In this document: one piece after another, positions 45,741 through 57,473 of the stretch | Layout of the letters: each line of letters begins with the position of its first letter | Numbering within the stretch: position 1 is the first letter of the stretch | Translations under genes and position numbers: made by a program | NCBI GenBank assembly: GCA_000827265.1 | Contig: KN834758.1 | Coordinates: 62,001-126,000 of the forward strand | Length of the DNA: 64,000 nucleotides | Source: Collybiopsis luxurians FD-317 M1 | Taxonomy: Eukaryota > Basidiomycota > Agaricomycetes > Agaricales > Omphalotaceae | Direction: 5' to 3' | Notes under the pieces: model-generated | Databases searched by the model: none | What the model saw: only the letters and a program-made list of their open reading frames with translations | What the model was told of the DNA's origin: nothing

Positions 45741-47815
45741 CTAAAGAAGATATCTATAGCCTTCGACCTCGTTACTCAGCGCCTCCCTCTTTGCAGCGGC
45801 CTTATTCAAGCTCGCCAGATGTCTCCGGAACATCCAGCACATGGCTATGCTTGAAGCATTGGCGAAAATACAAATTGTGAAAGAATTTGAGTATTCGGGG
45901 GCCCATCTCGTAGGCCATACATAGCTGTAAAGAAAACCAGTACACACAAGATCAGTCGAGCTATTTTGATGAGTTGCTTACGATCCAAACACATTTCCCA
46001 GTGAAGACACGGTATTTATTAGTGCCAAGGCAACTGCCCGTTTAGCAGGCGTTTGAGAAAGAGTACCACTTGCCCATGCCAGAAAGCAGATATGACCAGC
46101 GTAGCTCTGACTCATCATAAACCTGGACTGCCGTTAAAAATATCCGAAGGGATGTGGTACGCAGACCCACAGAGAAATGTAACGAATGGTTGCATTCATC
46201 GTCGAGCGAGCCAAAATGAACCCCACGATCCCAATGCATAACGAGAAAGTGATATGCCTGCATCGTTCACCTGTCTTGTCAGAGTGCCTACGTGATACGG
46301 TTCATGTTCCGTCGCTCATATAACTCACAAAGCTTACCGAGAAACCGCAAGTGCAATTGCCGTAGCTACGAACCACGGGGGAGCACAAAGGAGAAGAGTC
46401 GTAGTGGGGCTATGTCCGATTTTTGAATCGCGCGCAATGGTCGGAAAGTATGCATTGAACGACAGACTAAGAACGAGGCTAGTCAAAGTACCCGCGAGCC
46501 ACCAAACTTTGGGATCACTGATAGCAGAGAATAAACCGTCCAATTGGGTTTTCATTTGGTTGAGATTTGAAGGAGTGTTCGACATGTTCTCTTCCCGCAT
46601 TTGCTGTATCGCAACTTCTCGTTCAGCGGAGGTTAACCATCCAGATGTGGTTTCGGGAAAATCTGGAAGGATGAATATAGCGCATAAAGCAACAAAGATT
46701 GTGAGGCCCCCCTCGATAAAGAATAACCATCTCCAACTTGCAATGCCAAGAGCATTATTCATAGCACCAAGAATCCCGGAGGCAATCAGCGAGCCAGTAC
46801 CGCTGGCCATCAAGCTTCCTGAAGAAAGATATGCTGTTCTTTCTGACAATTCATCTCGTCTGTACCACTTAGAAATGAGAAACTGAGAAGGACGCGTTAC
46901 AGAACAATACGGATGCACGTAGAGTTAGTTAGAGCTTACCAGAGCTCCCGGGAAAAACGCGGCTTCAACGAATCCGAGGAGGAACCGTGTACAAAGTGCC
47001 CCAAAATAGCTAACCGTGGAGTGAAAGTTATTTTCAGAATCTGAGTATCTGGCTGGAATAAGAACATACCTAGTGGCGGTACCAGTCAGACAGGACATTA
47101 CACCCCAGATAACCTACTCTCAAGCCTGTTAGAAGGACCACTCTTTCTTGCGCATTCAGTCGTACCATGCATCCGGGTAAATACCAAGAGGGCTTGCCAA
47201 TGTAGTTCAAAAACATATTGCTGAAGTTAAGGATGAGCGTATACGCAGAGCGAAATGCCAATAAATATTCACGAAGGAATTTGCATGATAAGGTAGCCGA
47301 CGTATAAGATGGACAGAATCGTGGCGAATTGCGATCCTGTGAGGTGGAGATCTTCCTCGAAGCCGCGTAGGCGGGCAGCTCTGATAAATTCCAACGTTAA
47401 CAGCATTACATTGAGAAGCCCGAAAAAAACATACGCGGCATTATTTCTGTCGATGTCTGGTTAGTGAGATTAGAATCGCTCTCGTAATTCTCAATGATTG
47501 AACAGAGACCTACAGTTTAGGATGTATATCAATATTAGGATGGTCATTCGAGTATCTAGCTTGCGCAAAAGAGAGCGTTCCAACTTCTTTCTAGCCTCCG
47601 TGCCGCCAAAAACCGCGTCGGGATTCTCCTGCACCTCTTCGTCTGTTGCTAATGGGAGACCAATTAGCGTACACCGATTTCAGTCATGATTTAAACTCAC
47701 AGGTATAGTGATTGGAAAGAAGAGGACTTGATTCAGCATTTACCTGTGGCTCTATGGATGAGCGATCATGCTGGGACATAGCCAAGCTTGACTGCACTTG
47801 GGCGCTTAGAGTCAT
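45741..47815 (-). CDS. MFS transporter, allantoate/nicotinate permease-like (anion:cation symporter family)
   Basis: Twelve-helix plasma-membrane permease of the Dal5/Tna1 group; substrates known in the group are organic anions such as allantoate, nicotinate and pantothenate. The start is the ATG at 47815 (MTLSAQVQSSLAMSQHDRSS) or the in-frame ATG at 47779. Conserved blocks are DAVFGGTEARKKLERSLLRK, TRMTILILIYILN, the RLRGFEEDLHLTGSQFATI loop, SNIFLNYIGKPSWYLPGCM, FLLGFVEAAFFPGAL, FLISKWYRRDELSERTAY, SWRWLFFIEGGLTIFVALCA, IFILPDFPETT and, in the second half, LSLSFNAYFPTIA. It ends GYRYLL at 45741. It is paralogous to the gene at 49950-52173. Confidence 0.9.
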
Positions 47816-47841
47816 AGTATTCTCAACCACATCGTCGTACA

Positions 47842-49566
47842 ATGGCTACTGCAGCAGTTCTTCTTCCTGATAGAACGCCTACTGACTATTTTAGAATCTC
47901 TCCAACGTTGAAGATCCCATCGAACAAGTCCGTCAGTATTCCTGTTGGAATTCTCGCTTGCCAGCGTATTACGGTCTTTATCTTGTTGTCCACCCCCACG
48001 GATTAATCTCATTTGTTCTAGGCGATCCTCTGCTGAGAAACATAGAAACAACGGTCATTGCATGTACTTTATCTCAACCTCCCACTGCTCCTGCTGGAAA
48101 GAAAACAAAGAAAGCGGTATCTGCTCCCGCTCTTCCCAATGAGCCAATCCTCGAACTCATTCTCCATGACACTTGCATTTTTCCTGAAGGCGGTGGTCAA
48201 CCGACAGATACTGGGCTCATAAAGACATCTGATGGCAGGACTTTCACGGTGCTCCAAGCCAAGGTAGAGAATCTCGAATTAAGCATATTCTAAATCTAAC
48301 AATTCACTTAGAGACACGGAGGCCATGCTGTCCATTACGTTCAAACTAAAGAATTAGACGTAGAGTCTGCGATGTTATCCTTCACGCCTGGCTCCACAGT
48401 CACTGTTTTGCTGGGCGACGATGATTTTGATCGGCGATATGACCATGTTCGTCAGCTATCTGCTAGAAAAAAAAAAAAGGAATCTTACACATTATCGTCG
48501 CAGATGTCCATGCACACCTCCCAACACCTGCTTTCTGCCCTACTGGAAACTAAATTAAATCTACCGACCCTGTCATGGTCATTAACGTCCTCTCCTTCTC
48601 CCTGTTACGTCGAAATTCCTCGGGGTATGACTGTCGAGGAAATCAGACTCATCCAGTCAGAGGCCAATCGTCTAGTATTTGAAGGCCGAAGAGTATACAC
48701 TGAAGTTGAAGAACTAGACACAGACAACAAGAACGAACCTGTCATACTGGAAAGTGGTCGATCTGTTGGAAGAGGACTACCCACGGACTATACCGGCGGG
48801 ATTCATCGAGTCGTTGTCATTGACGGTGTGGACCGCAATCCGTGAGTGACCCTCAAATAGAACCTTCATTTATTGAATCATGGGGATTTCTAGATGCTGT
48901 GGCACTCATTTGCCGAGTATAAAGAACCTTCAGTTGTTCCTTCTTCCTCATACTGACGCCCTGGCCCGTACCAATGCGTCCTGCGCTCGACTCTACTTCC
49001 TATCTGGTCCCCGACTGATCGACCACCTGGCATCTACTCATGACCTTCTTGCCAGCACTGCATCGATTTTGAGCTGCGGGGCACCTCTGGTTCCGGAGCG
49101 CGTATCACAGGTAGTCGAAGAACGGAAGAAAGCGGATAAGCGTGTCACTGATCTCGAGCTGGAGCTCGCAAAACTCATCAGTTCTCAGCTAGCTCAATCT
49201 GCTCCTAGTTTTGGTAACGACGGCAGTATTTTCAAGAAACACATTCACCGCACTGACGACGGTGGTAATCCTCTTGGATTCTTGTCTGCGATAGCTTTCG
49301 CATTCTCTGACCAGATGTCAGACAATCCTGTCCCTTATCTACTTGTACTAACTTCGGCACCCTCTACTCAAACTTCAAATAGTAATACCGTTATTATGGT
49401 AACGGGGTCTGACGATAAACTTGTCAAATCTGCTGGAGAAGCACTCAAATCCCAGTTAGCAGTTAAAGGTGGGGGGAAAGGGCTCAAATGGAGCGGAAAG
49501 CGCATCGGAGTCTGGAAAGAGAAGGAAGGTGATTCGGTGGACTCCATTCTCAAGCTTATCCAGTAA
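47842..49566 (+). CDS. AARSD1: AlaX/AARSD1-type alanyl-tRNA editing protein
   Basis: Free-standing trans-editing protein that hydrolyses Ser (or Gly) mischarged on tRNA-Ala, protecting translation in the cytosol. Exon 1 from the ATG at 47842 (MATAAVLLPDRTPTDYFRIS) ends VGILACQ and joins across a GTATTA...TAG intron to RDPLLRNIETTVIACTLSQ. The conserved glycine-rich turn is IFPEGGGQPTDTGLI. The zinc/active-site motifs are HTSQHLLSALLE (H-x3-H) and CCGTHLPS (C-x3-H), with TGGIHRVVVIDGV before. The C-terminal domain ends SVDSILKLIQ. Five exons; intact. Start codons of this gene and the divergent MFS gene are only 26 bp apart. Confidence 0.92.
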
Positions 49567-49949
49567 AGGAATCGAGAGGCCATCGCAAGTCGGTAGCTTC
49601 ATGACTGCTCTTGCTGATGGATCTCCGGTGAACGAGTCTTCAAACATCCTGATCTTTTAGAGATCACAAGGCTACTTATCTACTCGAACTATGCAGAATT
49701 TGATACAATCGTTAACGAAAGTTTATTCAATTACAGGACGACGTTCTAAAACTGTTGGAACTAACTACTAAAGTAGTATCGAAACCATAAGGGCCTGTAG
49801 GAGCACAGGTGCTTGCCAGAACCGGTGGGGCCGCTGCCCTGGCCAATTTTCCGCATGACCCATTAAGTACTTGACATTCCATTCAACAAGTGATTCGACG
49901 GGTTCTGAAAATCAACGGTCAGTAGGACCCAACTTCTTTCCTTCCCATC
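49567..49949. promoter_or_regulatory. Intergenic region upstream of the second MFS gene
   Basis: 383 bp between same-strand genes. No gene or repeat seen. It holds the AARSD1 3' end and the MFS promoter. Confidence 0.4.
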
Positions 49950-52173
49950 ATGAATGCCTCTGACGAAGAAAAGGGCGAATTCACCCAAGCAGAAATCTTG
50001 TCCACAAAGAACGATCCTGATGCCAAGTATGGTGGACGTGAAGCTAGAGCAGTTTTAGAAAGAAAGCTGCTCTTCAAAATTGACTCAAGAATGTCAATTC
50101 TGATCGTTATATACATCCTCAATTATGTATGTCAGCGAAATAATTTGTGTGCAACGCTATCCTCATTTGTTACAAGGTTGACAGAAATAATGCTGGGTCA
50201 ATGTCTTAGAAATATGTGCTTTTCAGTGGGCTCACTCATCCTTGCAGAGCTGCCCGTCTACGAGGCTTCTCGCAAGATCTGAACCTCAAAGGTCAAGAAT
50301 TCGCGACATTGGTATTTCACAACGTGCTTGTTCGTTCGCCCGAAACAGTTGACCAGTCGATAGCTTTCAATCCTCTACGTGGGCTACATCATTATGCAAA
50401 TTCCTTCGTGAGTCTGTGATGACGCTTTTGTGGTGTTGACATACGGATGAATACTATCAGTAACATGTTTTTGAACTACATCGGGAAGCCGTCGTTGTAT
50501 CTTCCATGTTGTATGGTGAGTCACTGCTCCAAGGTGGCAGTATCACCCGCTGACGACTTGATCAGATAGTTTGGGGGGTGAGTCCCGTCTTGACCAGCCA
50601 TACGTACGCTGATCTGTAAAAAGGTCATATCATGCCTTACAGGTAAAGTCAGTTGTCCCATTGATCGATAAGATGACCAACCGGAGTCGTATAGGGATCA
50701 CGAAGAAGTGAGTACCTCGGAACATTCAATTTCTGATCCGCTCTTGACATCTCGTAGTTTTGTCGGTGCTTTATTGACGAGGTTTTTCCTTGGATTCGTC
50801 GAAGCCGCTTTCTTCCCTGGCGCTCTATTTCTTCTGTCCAAGGTACGTATACAGTTTCTAGTACAAATTTTCGATCGTCATTGAAGCTCCTCAGTGGTAC
50901 AAGCGCGAAGAAATCGGGCGCAGGTGAGTTGGATGAAAAATCCTTGATACGAGCTGAGCGTTGCTAAGGACTGAATACGTGACAGAACCGCGATTTTGTA
51001 TTGCGGAAACTTGATATCCAATGCATTTGGTAGGGATATATCTTTTCTCCAGCTTGATGGTTGACTTACCTTCCTCCAGGCTCTCTCATGGCCTCCGGCA
51101 TCTTGAGCGGGATGCAGGGCACTCTTGGTCATGCTGCTTGGAGGCAAGTTTTGAATCGTCGTGCGCTGTACATCAAGCTCATCTGTTCTTCTACAGATGG
51201 CTGTTTTACATTGAGGGTGCTCTTACCGTGTTCGTGGCTATATGTGCCATATTCATTCTACCCGATTTTCCTGCCACGACGAAGTGGTTGAGTCCCTTGG
51301 AAAGAACATTAGCCATGCAACGGATGGAAGAGGATGCCGGTGTCGGTGATCAGGGTGAGACTGAAGTCGGGGGATTAACCTCCGGTATGCGAATGGCTTT
51401 AATGGACTGGAGAGTATGGTGGATGTCTCTCGCCATGACTGCTCAAGTAGTAAGTTCAGTGTGATAAGGGTAATACTCTAGCTGATCACAGGTGCTTAGA
51501 TTTCGCTCAGTTTCAATGCCTATTTCCCTACCCTCAGGTTCATTCAATTGCTTTCAATGTTATAATTACTGATGGTGCTTCCAGTGCTACGATGGGATTC
51601 AACAATACCGTCACGCTTTTACTGTGTGCGCCTCCATTTGTATTCGCTGCGACAGCAGCGTTCTTCTTTTCACGGTTTGGCGTTTTGTCTCAAGTTTTTG
51701 CTCGTTGCTGATAACTTTCTTGTTCCAGGCATTCCGACCAAACCAAAGAACGATTTTGGCATGTTGCCTCTTCATTTGGCTTGGGCATAGTCGGTTTCAT
51801 AATTGCAATTGCCACGATGAATACAGCAGCACGTTATGTTTCCTTATTCCTAATGGCACAATCCTACGCTGGTTTCGTCGTTGTTTACGCATGGATAAGC
51901 AACTCATTCCCTCGACCACCTTCGAAACGTGCCGTCGCGTTGGCTTTGATGAATGCGTTCTCACAGCTAGGAAACATTGCAGGATCTTATATTTTCCCGA
52001 CAGTGTGGGGTCCAACATATCGCAATTCCTATGCAATTTGTATAAGCTGTTCTGCGTTGGGGATTATTATGTGCTGGGTTTTTAGGCAGAGCCTTGTCCA
52101 TTTGAATGAGAAGATGGAGAAGGAAGAGAAGGAGAAAGGTATAACAGAGCCAGGCTTTAGGTATATTGTATGA
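49950..52173 (+). CDS. MFS transporter, allantoate/nicotinate permease-like, with microexons
   Basis: Paralog of the gene at 45741-47815 and the same permease group. The start ATG at 49950 gives MNASDEEKGEFTQAEILSTK and DPDAKYGGREARAVLERKLL. Then VDRNNAG, ARLRGFSQDLNLKGQEFATL, SILYVGYIIMQIPSNMFLNY and IGKPSLYLPCCM. Three tiny exons follow: 50566-50577 (IVWG), 50624-50642 (VISCLTG) and 50695-50707 (ITKN), leading to FVGALLTRFFLGFVEAAFFP and GALFLLSK. The second half has WLFYIEGALTVFVAICAIFI, LPDFPATTKWLSPLERTLAM, LSFNAYFPTL, and SNSFPRPPSKRAVALALMNA. It ends EPGFRYIV. All breaks between open frames resolve with GT-AG introns, so it is judged functional. The substrate is not predictable. Confidence 0.88.
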
Positions 52174-52263
52174 TCAAGTACATGTCACAGTCACAATTCG
52201 GTCACACAACCCCTTCTTGACTTCACAACACGACGACCAAAATTTTCGGTCTTTGAGATTGCA

Positions 52264-53378
52264 ATGCTTCATCGTGCTGTGGAAGATGTATCCACAGGGT
52301 CCGACTCTGATTATTCTAGGTTCGTCTGCTGCATAATGCAAGCTCAAATATTAGATTGACCTGCTCTCACCCCAGTTCGGTACGCAGTCAAGCCTAGCCT
52401 TTCCGACGATGTATAAGGCTTAGTTCTTATTTGTGAAGTGGATCTCCTGGTTCTTGTCTTCCAAGGGGAATGAATACTTTTGCGAGGTCGATGAAGACTT
52501 TATTCTTGATCGATTCAACCTTACCGGGTTAAACAATGAAGTCGCTAATTATACCCAAGCTCTCGACTTGATTACAGACCAGTTAGGTATGTGTTTCCTG
52601 CCTTTATTTCCTTTCGCTGCATCAAGCTGTTGTACAGACGATGAGATCCAAGACGAGCTTCGAGGATCCCTGGACGTCCAAGCTAGGCTTTTATATGGAC
52701 TCATCCATGCGCGGTGGATAGTAACTGCCCGAGGGCTGTCCAAAATGGTACGCCAAGTATTTTCCCCTCCTGGTCCCCTTCGAGTCTTCTCTGACTTCTG
52801 CAAAGATTGAAAAATACAAACGTGCAGAGTTCGGTCGATGCCCTCGCGTTATGTGTCAGCTTCAACCTCTTCTGCCTGTGGGCTTGACCGATGTACCCTA
52901 CGAGAAATCTGTCAAACTTTACTGCGGACGCTGCGAGGATCTTTACTCCCCCAAATCATCTCGTCATGGATCCATTGATGGGGCATATTTTGGCACGACT
53001 TTCCCCCATCTCCTTTTCCTCGTGTACCCTACCTTGATACCTCCTAAGAGTGGTCCAACCGATATTGGACCCAGTACTACATCTACCAGCGGGACCAGAG
53101 AGGGAGAAAACAGGGTCAGAAGGCGTCTACGCGAGGACATGGACACTACTATTGCTGAAGGAGGAGGGGAAAACCTCAGTACTGCGAGTGTTGCTTTGAA
53201 GGCCGAAAGATACAAGCCAAGAATCTATGGCTTTCAACTTAATGAGACTGCGAAATTGCAAAGATGGCAGGAAGCTGTCAGGGACAGGTAGACTCTCAGT
53301 CTTCGTCGCTTTCTTTAGTTCTGACTGCTGCTTGATAGACAAATTACTCGTTTAGAAGAATTAGAGGAACAAGGCTAA
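52264..53378 (+). CDS. CKB1: Casein kinase 2 regulatory (beta) subunit
   Basis: Dimeric regulatory subunit of protein kinase CK2. The ATG at 52264 gives [18 protein letters not shown]. After a poorly resolved junction comes [37 protein letters not shown] and [20 protein letters not shown]. The zinc-binding dimer domain follows: [18 protein letters not shown] and [16 protein letters not shown] (C-x4-C and C-x2-C), then [20 protein letters not shown]. The C-terminal extension is long, with a Ser/Thr/Gly-rich loop before [20 protein letters not shown] and EELEEQG. The start codon is only 90 bp after the MFS stop. The N-terminal splice (52,319-52,430) needs transcript data. Confidence 0.92.
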
Positions 53379-53688
53379 TGAAGCGGATTCTCTATGTGTT
53401 GTCTCATTTGAACCACCTTTTTGTCTGGAGCGTTTAATCCAATGTCGGCTTTGCGTCAAGTTCTCAGAAGTTTTACAGTATGAATCCCGCTCTGGCGGTA
53501 CACTACTACCCAGATGATGCGAATCACAGTTGTGGAGATACTTCGACTTTGTCGATGTATTGGTGAAATCCTAACCTTTGCTCGGAACTCTTTCTGGTAC
53601 ACGTCTAATGACGGAACCGTTGGAGGCTGGCAGGGTAAGAACGGAAAGCTGATGGGTGTGGCCTTGTCCAATTACAGTTAATTACATA
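53379..53688. other. Convergent intergenic region, CK2 beta / U1A-like
   Basis: 310 bp holding the two 3' ends. No gene seen. Confidence 0.4.
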
Positions 53689-54632
53689 TTATACATACAC
53701 CACAGACATTACCCAGTCTTTCTTGAGTGTGTATCCGTCTAACGCTTCCTTCGCTACTGCTGCGAGTTCCGCTGACTCGAAAAGTACTTGAGCCATTTTA
53801 ACCTGGGACCCAGCTGCATTGGGTATAGGTGACATAGACACATGCGTAGATTGACAACCCTGGTATCTGAAAAAAAAGTAGGGTGAGAAAAGCACCAAGA
53901 GAAGAAGGTAAGATACATGCTGTTGGAAAAGAACAGAAAGTACGCTGTCCGTGACTTCTAATGGTAGATTTGTACAGAATAGTCGTGACGTAGGATGATG
54001 CACCTGTGGGGGAATAGTGCCTTGCACCAGAGATTGAATTTTCCGAACTGTCCATGCGTATCTGGAGCATACCTGGAGCAAGGACGCCATTCGGCTGTGG
54101 CCCATTTTCATCTTCATCTTCGTCATCGTCAATCTCCATTTCATCGTCCGATTCTGCTCTTTCTCGTTTCGACTGCCTTTCAACTTCCTCACCGCTCTCC
54201 CGCTGACGCTTCTTATCATTATCCAAGACTCCGTTTCTAATCAATGCACTTGCGTTGGCAGCATTTGGCACAACGAAATTGGGATCATCTCGTCTGGAAG
54301 TGGCATAGGATTTTGTTTTCGCATAGTCGATACGCTGAGCCAGGATTGGTGAATCAATCTGCAAGACATAGATATAGACAACATACCAAAGGTTTGTCAT
54401 AGAAAATCATACCTTCACAAGCACGCATGGCGGTCGTTGCTCCAGCAAGATCGCTGAAGACAAGGAAAGCCTGGCCTCTCATTTTTGGATTTTTGGCGGC
54501 GACAATGTCAATGACCTTGCCGTAGGTGGTGAAGAGGGCAAGAAGCTGAAGCCTGAGTTCATCCTTGTGTACTTTGTCGTTGAGATTGTTAACGTAGAGG
54601 GTGTTATTTGGCTGATTCGACGACGAAGCCAT
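53689..54632 (-). CDS. U1A/U2B''-type spliceosomal RRM protein
   Basis: Small nuclear ribonucleoprotein that binds a U1 or U2 snRNA stem-loop. The ATG at 54632 gives MASSSNQPNNTLYVNNLNDK; RNP2 is LYVNNL and RNP1 RGQAFLVF, with MIFYDKPLRI and AQRIDYAKTKSYA closing the first RRM. A charged linker (MEIDDDEDEDENGPQPNGVL) leads to a second RRM: TSRLFCTNLPLEVTDSVLSV, FQQ, QVKMAQVLFESAELAAVAKE and ALDGYTLKKDWVMSVVYV at the stop. Two RRMs exclude the yeast-type single-RRM U2B''. As in plants and animals, one protein could serve both roles. Divergent from LAG1 with 107 bp between starts. Confidence 0.9.
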
Positions 54633-54739
54633 TGGGGAGCAGGCAGAGTTGAAATTTTTTTCGCACGACTTTCAGACGCGTTCATGGGCTCATAATTTTT
54701 TTAAAAACGTGCGCTGCCCAATTTCAGTCTACGACGGCC

Positions 54740-56017
54740 ATGTCTTCCTTCCACATTTCAAGGTCGCTTCCACAATATCTCCTTCCTTTCTTCACGCTGT
54801 CCTCTCCGACCGGCCCACCCAAAAGTCCAGACTCTTTTCCAGATTCGCAGTATTACAAGACTGACCCAAAGGATTTATGCCTTGTCATTACAATTATAGC
54901 CGTATTTGCTATTCTTCGCGATGCTCTTCGTCTCGGCGTATTTGAGCCTTTTGCCAGGTGGAAGCTCTCTAGGGATCTCGAATCAAAACGCGAGAAACAG
55001 GCTCGTAAACTGAATGGTAGCGCGAACGGAAATGGTCATCTTCATTCCAAGGGCGCATTCACCAGGGCGGAGCGCCGAAAAATGCACCACAGTGTGCTCA
55101 GATTTGCTGAACAAGGCTGGTCCGTGGTTTATTATCCTCTGCAATGGGGTTTTGGCGTGGTAGGTATCCTCGGACATACTTTTTTTCAGTCCTTATACTC
55201 CTCTGCTCCCTAGTATGTTCATAGGAACTTGCCAACGAAACTCCTCGACCCGGTGGATGTCTGGATAGACTATCCTCACACCGTCCTCGCCGGGCCGGTG
55301 AAAATATACTATTTAACCCAACTTGCTTTCTATCTACATCAAATCCTAATTCTCAATGCTGAAGCTCGACGGAAAGATCATGTCCAGATGATGACCCATC
55401 ATATTATTACCGTTTTTCTTCTCTGGGCAAGCTACTACTACAACTTCACTCGTATTGGCTGTCTTATCACCCTTCTTATGGACATGTGTGATATATTCTT
55501 GCCAGTACGTCCTCCTTTCCTTGTTTCTGAATTGCACACTCAACTATCCGCAGTTGGCTAAAATGTTACGTTATCTCAACCTTCCCCAAATTTTCCCCGA
55601 CGTGACATTTGGTGTTTTTATGGTATCCTGGTTTGTTACTCGCCACATCTATTTCGTTATTGCAATCAAGTCTGTAATCTTTGACTTGCCGCGTTTCGTT
55701 CCTTTCGACTGGGACCCAGAGCATGGATACTACCTCACCAAGGGCTCTCATGCCATGTTCATTCTCTGTATGCTTGCATTAGAAGTAAGCGTCTACTGCT
55801 TGCCGTTCTCGCTGAAAGTAAACATGTCGTTAGATCATTCAAATGATTTGGTTTGCGATGATACTCCGCATTGCTTGGAGAGTAATAATGGCTGGTGAAA
55901 GCGCTTCTGACGACCGAAGCGATGAAGAAGGGTACGAAGTTTCATTTTTTTTTGTGTGCTTACTCGATTGACGAATATTTTAGGGAAAATGACCCCATAG
56001 ATGACAAGGAGGACTAG
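54740..56017 (+). CDS. LAG1: Ceramide synthase (LAG1/LAC1, TLC domain)
   Basis: ER multi-spanning acyl-CoA-dependent ceramide synthase that N-acylates sphingoid bases. The ATG at 54740 gives MSSFHISRSLPQYLLPFFTL. A first membrane segment is CLVITIIAVFAILRDALRLG. The TLC domain has FAEQGWSVVYYPLQWGFG, WIDYPHTVLAGPVKIYYLTQ, LAFYLHQILILNAEARRKDH, the catalytic double His in VQMMTHHIITVFLLW, GCLITLLMDMCDIFLP, and DWDPEHGYYLTKGSHAMFIL. The end is acidic: DDRSDEEGENDPIDDKED. Four introns; intact. A single gene of usual length (about 375 residues). Confidence 0.94.
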
Positions 56018-56306
56018 TAATGCTAATATTCCCAGTTTTTCTTGACGAGATGAGCGTACGACGATACCATAGATGAAGCAATCCAGTAATACTTTATACA
56101 AAGATTTGAAAGTGGGACAATAAAAGAGTAGAGTACTGAGGTTGTTGCCAGTAGCGTCACCGCTGTGACTGTGGGAGTATTACCCTATCGAGAACATCGG
56201 ACCCCGTCACTCACTCCGAGTCAACTACTACTAGAAAGTTTACGCCGCAGCGAGCTGCTTTGCTTCATAATCTCGAGGAATCAAGTCTTTTAAATCATCT
56301 CTCACC

Positions 56307-57162
56307 ATGTCTTTCATGTCCTGGTTCGGTGCCCGCAGAGACCCCAAGCAATCTGCTCGAGATGCTATCGTTGGTCTTCGACAGCAGCTCCAAATGATTG
56401 AGAAGAAGGAGGAGTATTTGCAGAAGAAGATTGACGAGGAGTTGAAGAAGGCAAAGGCGAATGCAGTAACGAACAAAGCGGGTGCGTCTGTACTCTTTAT
56501 GAAATGGTGGTAACGGCTGTGAACTTGGATTATCTTGGACAGTGGCCACCGCAGCGCTGAAGCGCAAGAAGGCGAATGAGGCAGAACTTGATCGACTAGC
56601 GGGGACACGGCTCCAGCTGGAGATGCAGGTTAACACTTTAGAATCCGCCAATTTGAACGCGGAGACAATGGCTGCGATGAAGAAGGGAGCGGACGTACTT
56701 AAGCTGATACACGGAAATATGTTAGTTCTTTTATCTCTCCATGTTTTGGGCTCATCCATGTTTCTCTGGTGCAGGACGGTTGACCAAGTGGATGCAACGA
56801 TGAACGAGGTAATCGCGCAGAGGGAAGTTGCACAAGAGATTGCAGATATAATATCGAATCCTGTCAATGCGGATGCGGTGGACGACGTATGCTCAATTTT
56901 GTTTCAAAACTTTTTTCCACAACTAATGCACCTGTAGGAGGAACTTCTGCAGGAGCTCAACGATCTGGAACAGGAGCAGCTAGACGAAAGGTTACGGGGA
57001 GCGGAGCATGTGCCCTTACATCAACCTCAGGCCGCCGCGAGAGAGCCAGGTACGCGTTCCGTTCATGACTATGCTAATCCTTGATATCAATGTCATTGTA
57101 GAACCCGTGGCATTGGACGAGGAAGAGGAACTCAGACAGTTGCAAGCTTCAATGGCAATGTA
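56307..57162 (+). CDS. SNF7: SNF7/VPS32, ESCRT-III core subunit
   Basis: Polymerising subunit of ESCRT-III in multivesicular body formation and membrane scission. The ATG at 56307 gives MSFMSWFGARRDPKQSARDA, then IVGLRQQLQMIEKKEEYLQK, the core helices (TAALKRKKANEAELDRLAGT, NLNAETMAAMKKGADVLKLI), TVDQVDATMNEVIAQREVAQ and an acidic C-terminal part (ELNDLEQEQLDERL). The end ALDEEEELRQLQASMAM is the MIM-type helix bound by Vps4. Five introns. About 218 residues, normal for the family. Confidence 0.95.
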
Positions 57163-57473
57163 GCATTCTTAGTCTTCGTTCCTTCAGATCTGCTTCAAAC
57201 TGCCTCATCTGTATTTTCCCTGTACTTTTTGGTTTTAGCCCTCTACTTACAAATGGTTCTCGAGCATGTTCATTAATGCAATTTTAATATATATACAATA
57301 TCAAAATGGACGCGCACATCTTTCAAGATAACATTGACAGCAAGCAAGTTAAGTAAGGAGGTAGATATACAGGACGCTTTAGAATAATACTTGAAACATG
57401 CGATGGTATCCGTGATGCAGTAAATAAATGAAGCCCGAGGAGAAGAACTCTAAGAGAAATGCGAATGCAAATA
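57163..57473. other. Convergent intergenic region, SNF7 / NEM1-like
   Basis: 311 bp, A/T-rich, holding both 3' ends. No gene seen. Confidence 0.4.

Noticed and set aside
46404..46886. 160-codon plus-strand frame
   Set aside because: Antisense to the conserved MFS exon; shadow of a real gene.
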